A stretch of DNA of 64,000 nucleotides from Panagrolaimus kolymaensis (taxonomy: Eukaryota > Nematoda > Chromadorea > Rhabditida > Panagrolaimidae), in the NCBI GenBank assembly GCA_028622995.1, contig JAJQJQ010000059.1:496001-560000 (forward strand), written 5' to 3'. Below are positions 35,696-48,164 of this stretch, piece by piece. A program made the translations under genes and the position numbers. The stretch's first letter is position 1. Every line of letters begins with the position of its first letter. The notes beneath the pieces are model-generated. The model was not told the origin of the DNA and did no database searches. It saw only the letters and a list, made by a program, of their open reading frames with translations.

Positions 35696-35872
35696 ATGAG
35701 GGAAGTCGACGATAAGATTGTTGGTAATCCTGGCAGTCTAAACAGAATGCACGAATTAATTGACGCATTTTCTGTGGAAAGAAATGAAAGTAAATCTAGG
35801 CTTGAATTGATAAGAAAGAAAAAACAGTATCAAGAAGCTGGAATAAAAAGGAATTTAAAGAAAATATTGTAA
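35696..35872 (+). CDS. Small basic helical protein, hypothetical
   Basis: A single frame of 58 residues begins MREVDDKIV and continues with a charged, probably helical sequence (LIDAFSVERNESKSRLEL, then Lys/Arg-rich) to TAA. The opening recalls the CCDC58/MIX23 mitochondrial protein family, but the protein is much shorter and the match is not secure. It sits between the divergent choline kinase and VWA/lectin genes. Its balanced composition favours a real gene or a gene relic. Confidence 0.35.
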   Translation: MREVDDKIVGNPGSLNRMHELIDAFSVERNESKSRLELIRKKKQYQEAGIKRNLKKIL

Positions 35873-35932
35873 GCATTATTGTTGTGTGTTTTGTTTTGAA
35901 TTAATTATAATAGTTTAAAACAATAAAAAATT

Positions 35933-37982
35933 ATGAAAAATTTGGGTTTAAAAACTCTGGTGTTAATATGTTTATTAGCTCTAATAGTAACGATTGAAGC
36001 TTTTAATATCAAAAAATTAAATGGATTTGAAAAGAATTTAAATGAAAAACGTTAGTTTTTTTTTCATTTTTAAAGAAGGATTATTAAAATATGCGGAAAG
36101 AAAATTTTTATTCATAAAATTAATGATAAATATATCACTTTTTTATATTTCAGCTAAAAAAACTCCCGAAGAATTTAAGCCTAAAGGAAAGACATTAACC
36201 TTTCTCGTTCATGATTCATCGACAACCGCGCAAGTTATTTTTATTAAATTCAAAAAGAAAGTTTATAAATAAAGTAAAAAAAAATTTTTAGTCAAATGAT
36301 TCAAGAAATGCAATCTGAAATGAAAAATGTTATTCATGATGTTATTGAACAAGATTCTAAATGGATTTATAATTATGAACTTTATGCTTTTGATGATACC
36401 AATGTAAATCCGGTTATAGAAAATGCAAATTCAAAAGAATTTTTAAAAGGTTTCAAAAAATTTACTGAAACAAATGCTAAAAATACAACCAAGGTTAGTA
36501 ATCTAAATAACGGAAAAGGTTTTTAGCAAGAAAAAAAATTTAGAGAATCGAATATAATGAAAAATATTTTTTTTAAAAATAATTAACTTAGGTAATTTTT
36601 AGGCTTCATGTATCGATATTGCCGTTATACAAAGTCTTTACATTAAACTGGCATTATCTCCAAATCCTTCATTGATTTATGTTTTTATGAATGGAATTAT
36701 AAATTATAATCAGCAATTATTAAATGTTACTAAAGAATTGATAAATGAAACAAAATCAAAAATAAATTTTGTTCAAATCAATTCTCAACCATGTGGGCAA
36801 CCCATTGGCGCTGATGGGCCAAAATTAATGTGGGATATAGCAAATTTTAGCGGAGGACAAGTTTATGTTATTTCTGTTGAAAATACAAATAATGTTATGG
36901 ATTTAATTCAATATGAATATAAAAGTTCAATAATTTTTCAAGAATCATATCCAGATTGTAGCAATGGACAAAAATTTAGCTTTCCAATAAATTTAAATAC
37001 TAAAACTGCAACCATTTTAATTAATGGAGATTTAATGTATAACCCAGAATATACACATCCCAATGGAATTTATTGGCCTTCCGTTGCTACGCTATATAAC
37101 TATTTCAAATCGAATTCAACTGTACAACAAATTGGACCTTTATGTGATCAATCAAAAGGATATTCAGTTTATTTTGATGGAAAATGTTGGTGGTTTAATT
37201 CGGTGTCATCAAACTGGTTTAAAGCTAAAGAAGTTTGTAATAATATTGGTTCAATTTTGGTTGACATTTTAGATTCAAAAACTCAGGAATATTTAGGAGG
37301 TAACGAACGCTTGTATTTGAAAAAATATTCCTTAAATCTTAAGTTAAATATTTTTAGTTCAAGCTGGTTCTGTTACATATTGGACCGGTTTAAATGATTT
37401 GGATAAAAATGGAAAGTTTGTTTGGGATCAAGGAAATGACACTGCAATTCCTGTAAGCTTTCACCATTAAAAAAAACACATTAATAAGTTACTTTTTCTA
37501 TTAATATGCAAATTTTTCTTTTATTTTGACTTTCGTAGAATAATTTCAAAAAAAAATTTAAACACTTTTTAATTCTAGTGATTAAATTTATTTTAGCTTC
37601 GAAGTTTCTTAAATTGGGGCAAATATGAACAAAATAAAAAAGTTGGAAAATGCGTTACCGATGATATAGATAATAAATGGCGAGTTGAAAATTGCGATGA
37701 TTTGAATCCTATTATTTGTGTAAAAAATGCTTGTAAGTTTTATATAAAAAATAGTTTCAAAGTCTTGTAACAAAATTAAGAAGATTTAAACTAAAAAAAG
37801 TCATTTTTTTAGATTCATTTGATACAGCTGGAAATCCCATCAGTAAGAGACTTTAGCAAAATCCAAATCAATCTATAAAAAAAATTTTAGTTAGCGTTGA
37901 TCCTGGAATATGGAGTGTCTATCTTCGAACTTACAACGGGCCATGTTCCATTCAAGTTTCAACACAATCCAAGAATCCTTAA
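35933..37982 (+). CDS. Secreted VWA-like plus C-type lectin protein
   Basis: Eight exons (35933-36050, 36154-36233, 36292-36493, 36603-37299, 37358-37452, 37597-37732, 37813-37842, 37891-37982) encode about 480 residues. A clear signal peptide (residues 1-24) is followed by a VWA-like region of the hemicentin/IRG-7 style (LTFLVHDSS; later IYVFMNG and IANFSGGQVYVISV). A C-type lectin domain comes next (GKCWWFNSVSSNWFKAKEVC, then YWTGLNDLDKNG, KWRVENCDD, IICV). A short C-terminal module (DPGIWSVYL..GPC) follows, as in related nematode immune or matrix proteins. All joins are in phase except exon 2 to exon 3, which is off by one base with the visible splice sites. A role in defence or extracellular binding is inferred from family. 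AATAAA lies about 110 bases downstream. Confidence 0.8.
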
Positions 37983-38241
37983 AAAAAATTTAATTTAAGA
38001 AAAAAAAATTAAATATGTATTTGTAATGATTTATCTATTGATTTTTATTTTTAACAAATATTGTCTATATAATTTTTATATATGCGTTTTAAATAAAGTT
38101 TTTAAAAAAATTTGCGACAAAATTGCTTTAAACTTTTTTAAATAAAATTTAAACTTTATTTTGAAACACAAAACAAAAAAAATCAACTTCCAAAATAATT
38201 ATTTATTAGTTAACAAAAATTAAACAAACAAATTGGTTCTT

Positions 38242-39618
38242 TTATACCCGTGCATATTCTCTTGGATATTCTCTTATTGGTGATTCCGTGTAAGCTTCTC
38301 CAATGGTTTCATACAAAGGTTCAGCAATCAAAACAATGGGTCGAAGAGCTTTGGAATTTATAGTTGGTGAAGAAAATTGTTGAATGGTTGAAAGTTTTTT
38401 AATGGATTTTACACGAAAATATTTTGCGCATTTAATCGCGATAATTACAAACCAACAATGACAAAACATTGCCAATAAAATTACTATGGCTGCGACGGTA
38501 GCAAAGAGAGACACTACTAAAAAATTAAAAATTATTTTTAAGTCTCAAAACGAAAAAAAATTGGGTCTTGGAGCGAAATTTAAATAGTTTACCATCTTTA
38601 AGTTGAAGTTTAAATTTTTGTGATGCAATAGATAAATTTTCATGTAAGAGAAGTTCCAAATATTCTCCTGGATATGAATGTGGATCATATATTGCTGCAC
38701 CCACATATGCAAGTAATAAAAGTAAAAATGATATTGTAATAATCTAGAAAAAAAAAGTTTCTTAAAAAAACTTTAAAAAAAATAGATAATAATAAAATAA
38801 TTAAATTTTGTGATATTGTTTTCTAAAAAATTTCATTTAGCTAATTTTTTCAGAAAACACTAAAAATAAAAAAGTAGAAAAGGTATGGAAAGAGTTTTTG
38901 TTTGATTAAAAATAGTTATAAACTTGAATGAAAAAATTTGAAAAATCTCAAACAAAAAATTAGCGCCTTCAAATTTTATTGTTGTTTTCCCTTTCACAAA
39001 GCTCTCGCACAAATTTTGTTCTTTACTAAAAAAGAGTTAACAAATTTTATAACAAAAAAATCAAAAACAACGAACGCGTTATTAATTTGTTGAAAATCAC
39101 GCCTTCATTTTTTTAAGAATTAAAAAAGTTTTCTTAATGAAAACTAAAATTAATTAAACCGAAGATCTCTAAAATCCCAGCAAAATAAAAATATTTTTGC
39201 TTACACTTAAAACAACAAAAGGCTGGAAAAAAGCTGCATGTTCAACATAGGTTCCATAAAATAAGCATGCCACAGCAATACTATCAAAAAATAAAAATAG
39301 CAATTCCCAATTCCATTCTAAATCAGTATAACCAGAAATTTTAACCAAAAAATTAAATATAATTAATATTGCAAATATTGATGAAATTAAATATGATCCA
39401 CATTTAATATGAATTAAATTACAACAACATCGATGATAGTTGGTAGTTGTGGATAAAATATTTTTCGTGCCAAGACCAACATTTCCATTATTAATATTTT
39501 GGGATGTTGTTGATGGATTTGGAGGTGGATGACTCGAAGAAAGTGACAACAATGGATGATTATTGGAATTAGAAGTTGAAAAGGAATTATTTTGCGGCGT
39601 CGTTTCAACTCGCTCCAT
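38242..39618 (-). CDS. Four-pass membrane protein, LAPTM4-like
   Basis: Three exons (39618-39205, 38743-38593, 38516-38242) give 279 residues. A Ser/Asn/Pro-rich cytosolic N terminus (about 60 residues) precedes a CCCNLIHIKCG motif and the first membrane helix. Three more helices follow: near 100-118, near 132-158 (crossing the first intron) and near 189-212. A luminal loop (YDPHSYPGEY) lies between helices 3 and 4, and a tail of about 60 residues contains a PLYETI motif. The Cys-rich start and helix pattern resemble lysosome-associated LAPTM4/5 proteins and nematode-specific relatives; no catalytic residues are expected. The ATG at 39618 is the first Met in frame. It converges with the VWA/lectin gene, leaving about 260 bases for both 3' UTRs. 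Confidence 0.7.
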
Positions 39619-42013
39619 TTTGAAGGGTTTCGAGGGCCAAAGAAAAATCGGCACTACTTAAACTTCATTAAAAAAAATCAAAATTCAAAATCTAAAAAAA
39701 TAAAAAATAAATAAGTAAAAGTTTGTATTTAAAAATTATAAGAAAAAATAAATTAATTAACGAATAAAAAAAGTAACTATAGTTTATACGATTTTTTTTA
39801 ATTGGAAAAATAGAATTACACTCGTCGTTAACAAAGTGAGTGAGAAAAATGGAGAAAGTCAAGTAGTAGTTGTTGCTGCTTTGCTTGCTTCATCGAGAAG
39901 AAAAAAATTAGGGTTAATCAATAAATATTTTTTTGTTTTTGGTAGTTCGCGAGAATGGACGAGGTCGACACATAAGCTTTTTAGAAAATAAAGAATCAAA
40001 AAAGGAAGCTTCCTTAAAAAATATTTCGAGAAAACAGCAGAAAAAGAAAGAGAAAAAGCAAAAATAAAAACTAGTCTTTTTTCTTTAACTTTGAACTGAA
40101 ATATTGTAAAATTAAATTGATTTTTGAACTCAGAGGAAGAAGAAAAAAATTGATATCCCTTATAAAAGTCGCTTTTGTATTACATATTTCAAAATCAGTA
40201 ATCATCTCGAAAAAAAATATAATGACAGTCATTGATTTTGTATTTTAATTTCTTGATTTTTTGTTACTTTCATTTTTTTATTTTTTTGTAAGCATAAAAA
40301 ATTTAAACCCTTTCAAAGCAAAAAATGATTCATCAACGAAGAAAAAAAACTTTTGAAAAACAATAACAATTTCGTGAGTTTCCATTTCTTTTTTATATTT
40401 TCAAAGTGGAAAACAAAAAAAAATGTTTCATCATTTTGATTTTTACAATTTGTTTTATTTCTTTGAATATTTTAACCATCTTTCTTCTTCTTTTTTTTTT
40501 ATTATCAAAAAATGAGTAATTTTTGACTCTTTAACTACACGAAAATTAAATTACAATAGTTTTCAAAAAAGTACCGCAAAAGCAACCCATACAGGGATTT
40601 TTAAAATTTTTTAATTTTTTTATCTGAAACAATAACCGATTATCCAACCTTGTAATAACGAATTACATTTTGCGAAGAAAATACAATTGTAAAATAAATA
40701 ATAATTGTTTTATTTTGAGATAGTATCGTGAATATAATTTTAAAATATTCAAAAAAAAATATCTCGTCGATTTCCATTGAGAAATTGTTTTTAAAAAAAA
40801 GCAATCGATGCGATGAAAAAAAAAATACCCATTGTTTTTCTTCTTTTTTTTGTTAAAACAAAAAACTTTTCCTTTCGCAAAATCCAAAGTGTAATTTTTT
40901 TTAACAAAAATGCAAAAAAAAAAATGATTCACTTTTTGCTTAAGAAAAAAATAATCGGAGAGACAGACAAAAAAAGAAGTAAATAAACTATAACAAAAAA
41001 AGCTTTAAACTAAAATAAATGCCTGCCAATAATTCGATAAAGAAAAGTTTTTCAGCTTCTTTATTTTTAGTTTTTGAATATTTAAATTTAATATTTTTTT
41101 ATTCCATTTTTGGATTCAATCAACAATAAACAAAAGAAATTCAGGAGTTAATCATTCGAAGCTTTCGGAATTTTATGTTTTTGCTAATCTTTAGTGTCAC
41201 CAATCAAGTTATAAATATGTTAAGAATATAAATGATTTAATGTTTAAACAAGATTATTATTATCAAATCAAGCAAAATGAATCTCCATTGAACATCGCAT
41301 AGCATGGTCACAGAAAGTAAAATATTATTATCTCGTTATATTCATCCTTTTCAATAAACCAAATAAAATAATAATAATTTTACATTTTTGTTATAAAACT
41401 TCAACGTTTTTTACGCAATTTCACTGCTCTAAAAACATTGTTACTTTAATTATTTAAAGCGTTCGTAAAAAAATCGTGCATCGATACAGTTACTCTCATA
41501 TCGAGTTATTCCATTAATTTATCACCTGCAGATAAATAGCACACGTAACACACCAAAGAAAAAAAAAATGTCGGGAAAAACTAACATAGCGCATAGAAAA
41601 AATGCCATCTATCAGAAATAACAAGAAATGATAAACCTTAAGCAAAAAACACACGAAGCAGCCATCTTCATCCTCAACTTTCAAGAAGAATCATAGATAA
41701 AACATAAGAGATGACTAAAAAACTGTGAAACAAGCATAAAGTTATCAGCTGCGACTAAACAGTAAGGTAGCATTAAAGGATTTTGAAACAAAAGCATTCT
41801 TACAGTTCGTTGATCATATTGCATTCCTCTTTTTACATGATTTCATTTCCAACTCTAATAAGCTCAAACCGACAACAACCATACAAAAAAAACGAAGAAA
41901 GATTACACAAGGTATAAACTATTTATTTGGTACATAGACCAACAAAAAAAGTACAGAAAATACAAATAAAATCAACAAGAAAAAAATCAAATATACAGTT
42001 TATTTCAACGGGT
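39619..42013. other. Intergenic, no gene seen
   Basis: About 2.4 kb. The first half is homopolymer-rich; from about 41.1 kb the texture changes to fewer runs and an A-rich plus strand, leading into the SKP1-like gene. No coding frame is supported. Confidence 0.5.
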
Positions 42014-42831
42014 TTAAGATGGAGTACCACGTTGTTCAGCAGGTTCTTCATACTTTTCCAATTTGTTGTAAATGATGTGTTCACGAAGTTGAGGTTCATC
42101 TTTACTTGATTCATCACGTTTCAATTTGAGATAGCTTGTCATCTCATCAACATCTTTTCCTCTAACTCGAACATTCAAAGCATAAAGACCAATATCCAAT
42201 AAACGTGGCATATTCAAGAAGCTTGAAGCACAGATAAAATCATGAAGTTGTTGAGTTGAAAGTTTGGCCAAATATTTCATATCTTCACGATCAACAGGAG
42301 GATGGCTATTTGATGCTTGAATTTGTTCCAAACAAACATAAGGTTCAGAATCTCCATAATATTTGCATAGTTCGATAAGACGTGATAAAGATTTACTTGA
42401 AACTTCTGGCAATGGAAAGTCCATGGGTTCATCAGATGAGACATGTTGGCAATCTAAAAATGAAAGGATAAAGATAAGAGAAACATATACATAAAAAGTT
42501 AATGGATATCGGGAATGAGTGATTAACAAGCTAGTCGTTCAATACAAAAAAGAACAAAGAAAATGCATGCTACGAAAGACGCAGCATTCGTTACTAAAGC
42601 TATAGCTAGCAACATCAAGACCTAAGTCATCCAAAAGCCACCAACAAGGATACTTTTAAAGCTAGTTGTCAATCAACTTCCAAACCAACAAAAGAAACAG
42701 AACATACCAATAAATTCAGTCAACAATGTAGATTCTTTAACAAATTCTTTATCCACGACGAAAGTAACTTGATCATTGGTGATAAGATTGAATTTGATCA
42801 TTGGAGCAGGAGAATCATGTTGAGATGCCAT
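42014..42831 (-). CDS. SKP1-related protein, divergent
   Basis: Two exons (42831-42708, 42453-42014) encode 187 residues. The N-terminal half follows the SKP1 BTB-type fold (IKFNLITNDQVTFVVDKEF; PLPEVSSKSLSRLIELCKYY). The C-terminal half keeps the SKP1 dimer and F-box-binding helices: DREDMKYLAKLSTQQLHDFI, ASSFLNMPRLLDIG, then RGKDVDEM. SKP1 bridges CUL1 to F-box proteins in SCF ubiquitin ligases, and nematodes carry many skr paralogues. The canonical NQWCEEK end, which contacts F-box proteins, is absent: this protein ends IYNKLEKYEEPAEQ plus a short tail. It may therefore bind a different set of partners. A T-rich acceptor at 42869-42867 lies 35 bases before the ATG. Confidence 0.88.
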
Positions 42832-42865
42832 CTTTTGTTAGTAGTTGAAGATCAAGTTAGATTCA

Positions 42866-42877
42866 ACTGAAAAATAA
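42866..42877 (-). other. Splice acceptor in 5' leader (likely SL trans-splice site)
   Basis: On the minus strand TTTTTCAG ends at 42867, 35 bases upstream of the SKP1-like ATG, with no upstream coding exon visible. Confidence 0.4.
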
Positions 42878-43756
42878 AGCAATGAGTATACATAAAAAAA
42901 GCTTAAAAGAATCACGAAAAGCAAAAAGTTTGAGATTGAATGAAATTAAAGGAAAGGCAGCAAATAAAGGTGGCAATGAAAGCAAAGCACAAATGGCAAA
43001 GAAAAGTGGTTAGCAATAAACAAAAAGTTAGAGATAGCTCAAGGACGAGAAAAAAGGATGAATGATGGCAAAAACAAAAAATAACTTGAAGCAAGAATGG
43101 AAGGGCTGATTCGCGCACTTTCCATCATCTATTCTTTCGTTTCATGAGTCCAAATAAAAAGTGGGAAGTTTGAAAAGTCAACGAAGCTTCGAGGAAAATA
43201 ACAAACAAATGACTATCATTTTCACGATGGAATAAAAAAAGCCATATGTAAAATTTTTGATTCTTCAAAAAACATTTATTTATTGTCTGTCAATTTCTTT
43301 TTTTTATATGCAACCAAAAAGTGAAGTTTCAAGTTTGTTTCTTCGACAACAAAAAACAGAATAATGCCTTGAAACTGTTTGTTTTTTTATTCAACTTTTT
43401 GGTATTTCTTTTCAATGTGATTGTTGTATCAATTATCAAAGTTGATCATTATCCAAAAATGAAAGTAAGCTAACTGGTTTTTTTTACACTTTGCTTTTAT
43501 TTTTTGCTTTACTTTCTTGGAAATATGTATGTATTTGTAAATAAAAAAATGTGATTAGTTGATTGAATCTACTTATTGCCTTTCATTTCGAGAAAGATGA
43601 AAGCAATGCAAGGTATACCTGTTAACATATTTTATTTTTTATGATCTGTTTTCACAAGTTTTTTTGACACCAGAAGACAGTAAAGTAACTTTGGTTTTAT
43701 ACTCCAAATAACTTTCTATTTTCTCAAACTAAAGGTTTTAACATTGATTCACAAAA

Positions 43757-43864
43757 CTATTGCTGTTGTTGGTTGCTTTCAGGCAGAGGAGATACATGAA
43801 TAAACTCAGACAATAAACTTCCTGGAATGTATTCTTTCATTCTCACTTGCACGTGTTCGTTTAA
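43757..43864 (-). other. Orphan coding-like fragment
   Basis: Thirty-five open codons end MKEYIPGSLLSEFIHVSPL..QQQQ before TAG, with coding-like composition. A possible terminal exon of an unseen minus-strand gene; no partner exon was found and chance cannot be excluded. Confidence 0.25.
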
Positions 43865-44909
43865 TTAGGCGAATCATAACATCATTCAATTAATATTATT
43901 TTTGAACTATTTTAATTCGATCAAAAAAAAAGTATGAACAAAACTACTAAAAATAAACAAAATCAATCAGACAGCCAGGAATGTTTTCATCAAAAATTTA
44001 AAAAACGTTTACTTTGAAAAATTCTTTTTTTATTCTTCCAACTTTTTTATTTCAATTTTCAACATAAAAATAAATATTTTTTTCTCGACACGCAAAAAAA
44101 TAAATAAACTAAAAAAATTTTTTTTTACGTTTTCTTTTTTTTTCAATGAACGACCGATGTTTTTTTTGTTGAGCTTTCTTTTTTTAAAAAAAATTTAATG
44201 TTTTGTTGATTTTTTTTCTCCCTATCACATATTTCGTTCGATCAATCAACGACGTGATGATATTTCTTAACTTGTTGATTAATATATTCCATTATATATT
44301 TTTTTTCATGTGATTATTCCCGCCTCTTTTTTTTTTTTTGCTGATTCGATTCGATTTTTTTTTTAAGCTCCGTGTATTTTTTAGTAGCAAAGTTGAATAT
44401 ATATTCATTCGGTTTAGCGACAACAACAAAAAAATTGTGTTTAATGCATGCTTTTCATTTTTCAGACTCGCCTTCTTCTTTCTCATTCTTTTATTTTTTT
44501 CTTTACCTTTCTTCCCTTCAACTACCTTTCAACTTTTCGTGTTGTTGGTTGGCTTTAAGTACGTACAATCGTTCAACCAACTACCACCAGCATCGAGGAA
44601 AGAAAGAACGAAGAAATAATAAAAAAAGCTTACTACTTACTTTCTTACAAATTTTTTTGATTTTGAACTTTTTCAACCACAAAAAAAAACATACACGCAA
44701 ACTGAGAGGAAACGCAACAACAACAACTAAAAAACCCGAGAATTGAAGAGAAGACTTCGAAGAAGAAAACTAAACTAAAGTTAATCAACAAAAGCTTTAT
44801 TATATCAAAGTTTTTTTCTTCTCTAATTTATATATATTCTTTAAATTCAATATATTCCGTGTAACAAATGAATATATTATTATTATTATTAGGATTATTA
44901 GATTTTATG

Positions 44910-44920
44910 ATTATTTGTAG
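44910..44920 (+). other. Splice acceptor abutting a start codon
   Basis: TTATTTGTAG ends at 44920 and the ATG at 44921 follows with no spacer. If used for trans-splicing, translation could start here or at the second Met at 45020. Confidence 0.4.
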
Positions 44921-47900
44921 ATGAAATATAGTGATACCCCAGCTGAATTTATTATATTACCCCCATCTTCTTCTCCATCTTCATCTTCTTCTAGAGGAGG
45001 AAGAAGAATAAGAAAAAAGATGGCTTTTGTATGGCCTGATGCTGATGATGCAATAAAATTTGGTAAAGATTTTGCTGTTGGTGGAGCTGCAGCTGTTATA
45101 GCTAAAACTATTGTGGCTCCTATTGAAAGGATTAAACTTATTTTACAGGTTTGTTCGGACTTTTTATATATATTCTTTTAAGGAAGATTACTTATTTTTT
45201 GGGAGATTTTCCATATTTTCTGCTCAAATTTATAAATTTTTTGGATATATTCTTAAACGCCCAAAGTTGGGGCATCTTAATCGTGTGCTTTTAAATCCAC
45301 AAATTTATGCAACCTTAAAACATTGATGCTTTCCACAAACTTTTACCTTTTCTAAATCCAAAAATAAAAATGTTTACATCCTTCCTTGTTTTTTTCCTTC
45401 TTCATTGATTCATTCCTAATCTGTTAATCATTTTCAGCTCCAAGCTAGTCAATCAACGATATCCGCAGATAAAAGATATAAAGGAATGATAGATTGTCTT
45501 GTTCGAGTTCCAAAGGAACAAGGATTTTTATCTTTTTGGCGTGGAAATGGTACAAATATCATTCGAGCTTCTGCACAGGTTTGTAATAATCTTTCTTTAA
45601 TTATGAAAATTAAGAATCTTGAAACTTAGTGGCCAATAATTTTGTTGTTTAAAACCTTTGTTTTTTTTTCCGTTGGAAGGAAGTTACTCATACTTAGGGC
45701 TTTTCCAAATTTACTTATCTTTTATCGATGAACTTTTAACTTCCTTTTTTATCATCAGCAAAGTTCATCATATTCCATTTTCAATGCAAAACCATTGACG
45801 CAAAATGGTAAAAATTTTCAATGAATTTTTGAATTAAAAAAATCAATTCACTGACGCAACAACAAAAGACTTTTCCTTTTACGTCAAAGTTAAAAAACGT
45901 TGAGATCAACTTTGTTTTGATTTGATTTTTTTTGGACTTGTGTGAATGAAAACAAGAAAAAAACAAAGTAAAAATAGGATTGATCTTTGACAAAAAAATT
46001 AGTGTCTGTTATCCAAATTTTTTTTTTATCGATAGTGTTTTTGTTGTTTTTTTTTATTTTATTCATCATAGGTTGTAAATAGTGTTTGTTACTAAAAATA
46101 AAACACACAAATAAGATCAAACGAAAAAAAATAGGGATACACGCAATTACATATTTTTTCGGAACCAAATTTTTTGGTGAAAGCAAAAAAGAAACAAAAA
46201 AATAAGCAAAAGTTAATACTTTTAATTATGTTTGTTCCATGAAACTCAGAAACCTCAAAGGAATTCACTCTTTTTTTCTTGCAAGTTTTTAATCAATGAA
46301 AAAAACTCCAATTTTTTGCAAAAAAAAAAGAAAGAAAAGAAATATGTTTAAACTTTAAAGCATTTTTTTCTTTGTTATTCATTAAGCAATCAGCCTCAGC
46401 CACGCCACATTGTGATCGGATGATCTATGAACAATTTTTTTGCAAAGCTTTTGTTTACTTTATTTTTTTTTTGGAATTTTGCAAAAAAAAAATACATATG
46501 TTAAAATAATTTGTTAATGCATACATACAACTTTCTGTGGGTTATTGTAGCATTATTAGAATTTAATATGGACTGGATTCAGGGAAGCGACTGTAGCACG
46601 TTAGTGATACCTTTTTTTAAAACACCTTTCAAGTTTGGGGAAATTATTTGAATTTAGGGTTTTTTGATGCTTCTTGCAACCAGAAAATTTTTTTTATAAC
46701 CCCACATTTTTTGATTTTAATAAACTCTTTTAACTATTTTAGGAATCCCTTGGAATGGGTTTTAAAGAATTTTTTAAACCATATTGTTTAACTGGAATTG
46801 ATAGGAAGCATGAATATGGAAGATATTTGGCTGGCAATTTAATGGCTGGTGGATTATCTGGATGTGCAACATTTTGTTTTATATATCCATTAGATTTTAC
46901 GAGAACTCGATTAGCAGTTGATATGGGAAGAGGTTCGTTAATTATGGCTGCTATCACTAATTTCATTGCTTCAATATTTTGATATGGTTTTTTTTTTGAA
47001 GTGGAGTGTAGTTAAAGAATATACCAAAAACTTGCAAAAAAATATATCATATTTTGATTTTTTACTTTTTTTTGTTCTTTAATCAGAGTGATGCAATATT
47101 TTTAACAACTTGCTTCAGAGTTTGTACTTTTGTACAATTTTTTTAACTGGCAAATAGTTATTTTGCAAAAACCTGTTTTAGCTACTTTCGAATTTAGTTT
47201 TTAAAATTCTAAAAACTTTGGACTTAGCAAACAACAAAATATTATCGAATTTAGATTTAGTTTTGGCTTCAATTCTTTTTTCAACTTTAGATTCACTTTT
47301 ATTAATTCCCTTTAAATAATTTTTTTCAGACAAAGCTTCAAGAGAATTTCAAGGTCTCGCAGATTGTATTTATAAAATTGCTAAATCTGATGGAATTTTT
47401 GGATTATATCGCGGCTTTCTCCCATCTCTTCAATATATCTTCCTTTATCGATCCGTGTATTATGGATTATTTGATACTATTAAAGGTGGTGTGGAAGAAA
47501 CTGGAAGGGTGATAGGCTTTCTAGGAGCATTTTCCATTGGACAGGTATGCATTTTGGAAATTTATTTCCTGACGTCATAAAATTATTTATTTATTTATAG
47601 GTTACAACATTTATCGCTGCAATGAGCTCATATCCATTAGATACAGTTCGAAGACGATTGATGATGGAAGCAGGTCGAAAAGGTGCAATTCGATTAACAA
47701 CATTTCAATGTACAAAAGTATGTTTTTTGCTTTTACTTTTGTTTTTTTCCTGTTTTTAACCATAAAAGTAGGAAGGACAAAAAATAATTAAGAAAAAGAA
47801 AAAGAAATTAATCAATTGATTGTTATTTGATTGCAAAGAAAAAAAAGTGGAGAGAAAATAAAATTCAAGGCAATCAACTTTTTTTCGTTTTGTTTTTGGA

Positions 47901-48164
47901 AGGAAAAATGAAGAAAAAAATAATAATAGTTTTTTCATTGTTTTTACTCTTTATTTTTTTTTTGATTGCAATGTTTTCTATTATTTTTTTTCTTACGGTC
48001 GAAATAATTTTTAAATAATATATTCCTTAATTTTTGTTTTTCAGCTTATTTATTACAATGAAGGACCTAAAGCTTTCTTTCATGGAGCATGGGTAAATGC
48101 AATTCGAGGAGTTGGAGCAGCCTTGATTCTTGCATTATATCATGAAGTTCAAAAAGTTCTGTAA
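44921..48164 (+). CDS. ADP/ATP translocase paralogue (mitochondrial carrier)
   Basis: Six exons (44921-45148, 45438-45578, 46743-46932, 47330-47544, 47601-47717, 48045-48164) encode 336 residues, or 303 from the inner Met at 45020. It has three mitochondrial-carrier repeats with PIERIK, PLDFTR and PLDTVR signatures. ANT proteins exchange ADP for ATP across the inner mitochondrial membrane, and their hallmark is RRRMMM; here it reads RRRLMM. The segment usually reading IRYFPTQALNF is IRASAQESLGM, so the substrate cavity lining is altered. The first 33 residues form a Ser-rich, Arg/Lys-rich extension not found in typical ANTs; the inner Met matches the usual family start ([12 protein letters not shown]). 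Likely a diverged, perhaps tissue-restricted paralogue. Which start is used is unresolved. Confidence 0.9.

Larger units (their letters stand above)
42832..44920. other. Intergenic between divergent SKP1-like and translocase genes
   Basis: About 2.1 kb, A-rich near the SKP1-like gene and T-run-rich further on. It holds one orphan coding-like fragment at 43757-43864 and a purine-rich stretch at 44690-44790 that may belong to the translocase leader. The frames at 44338-44746 overlap in two phases and look like chance. Confidence 0.5.
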
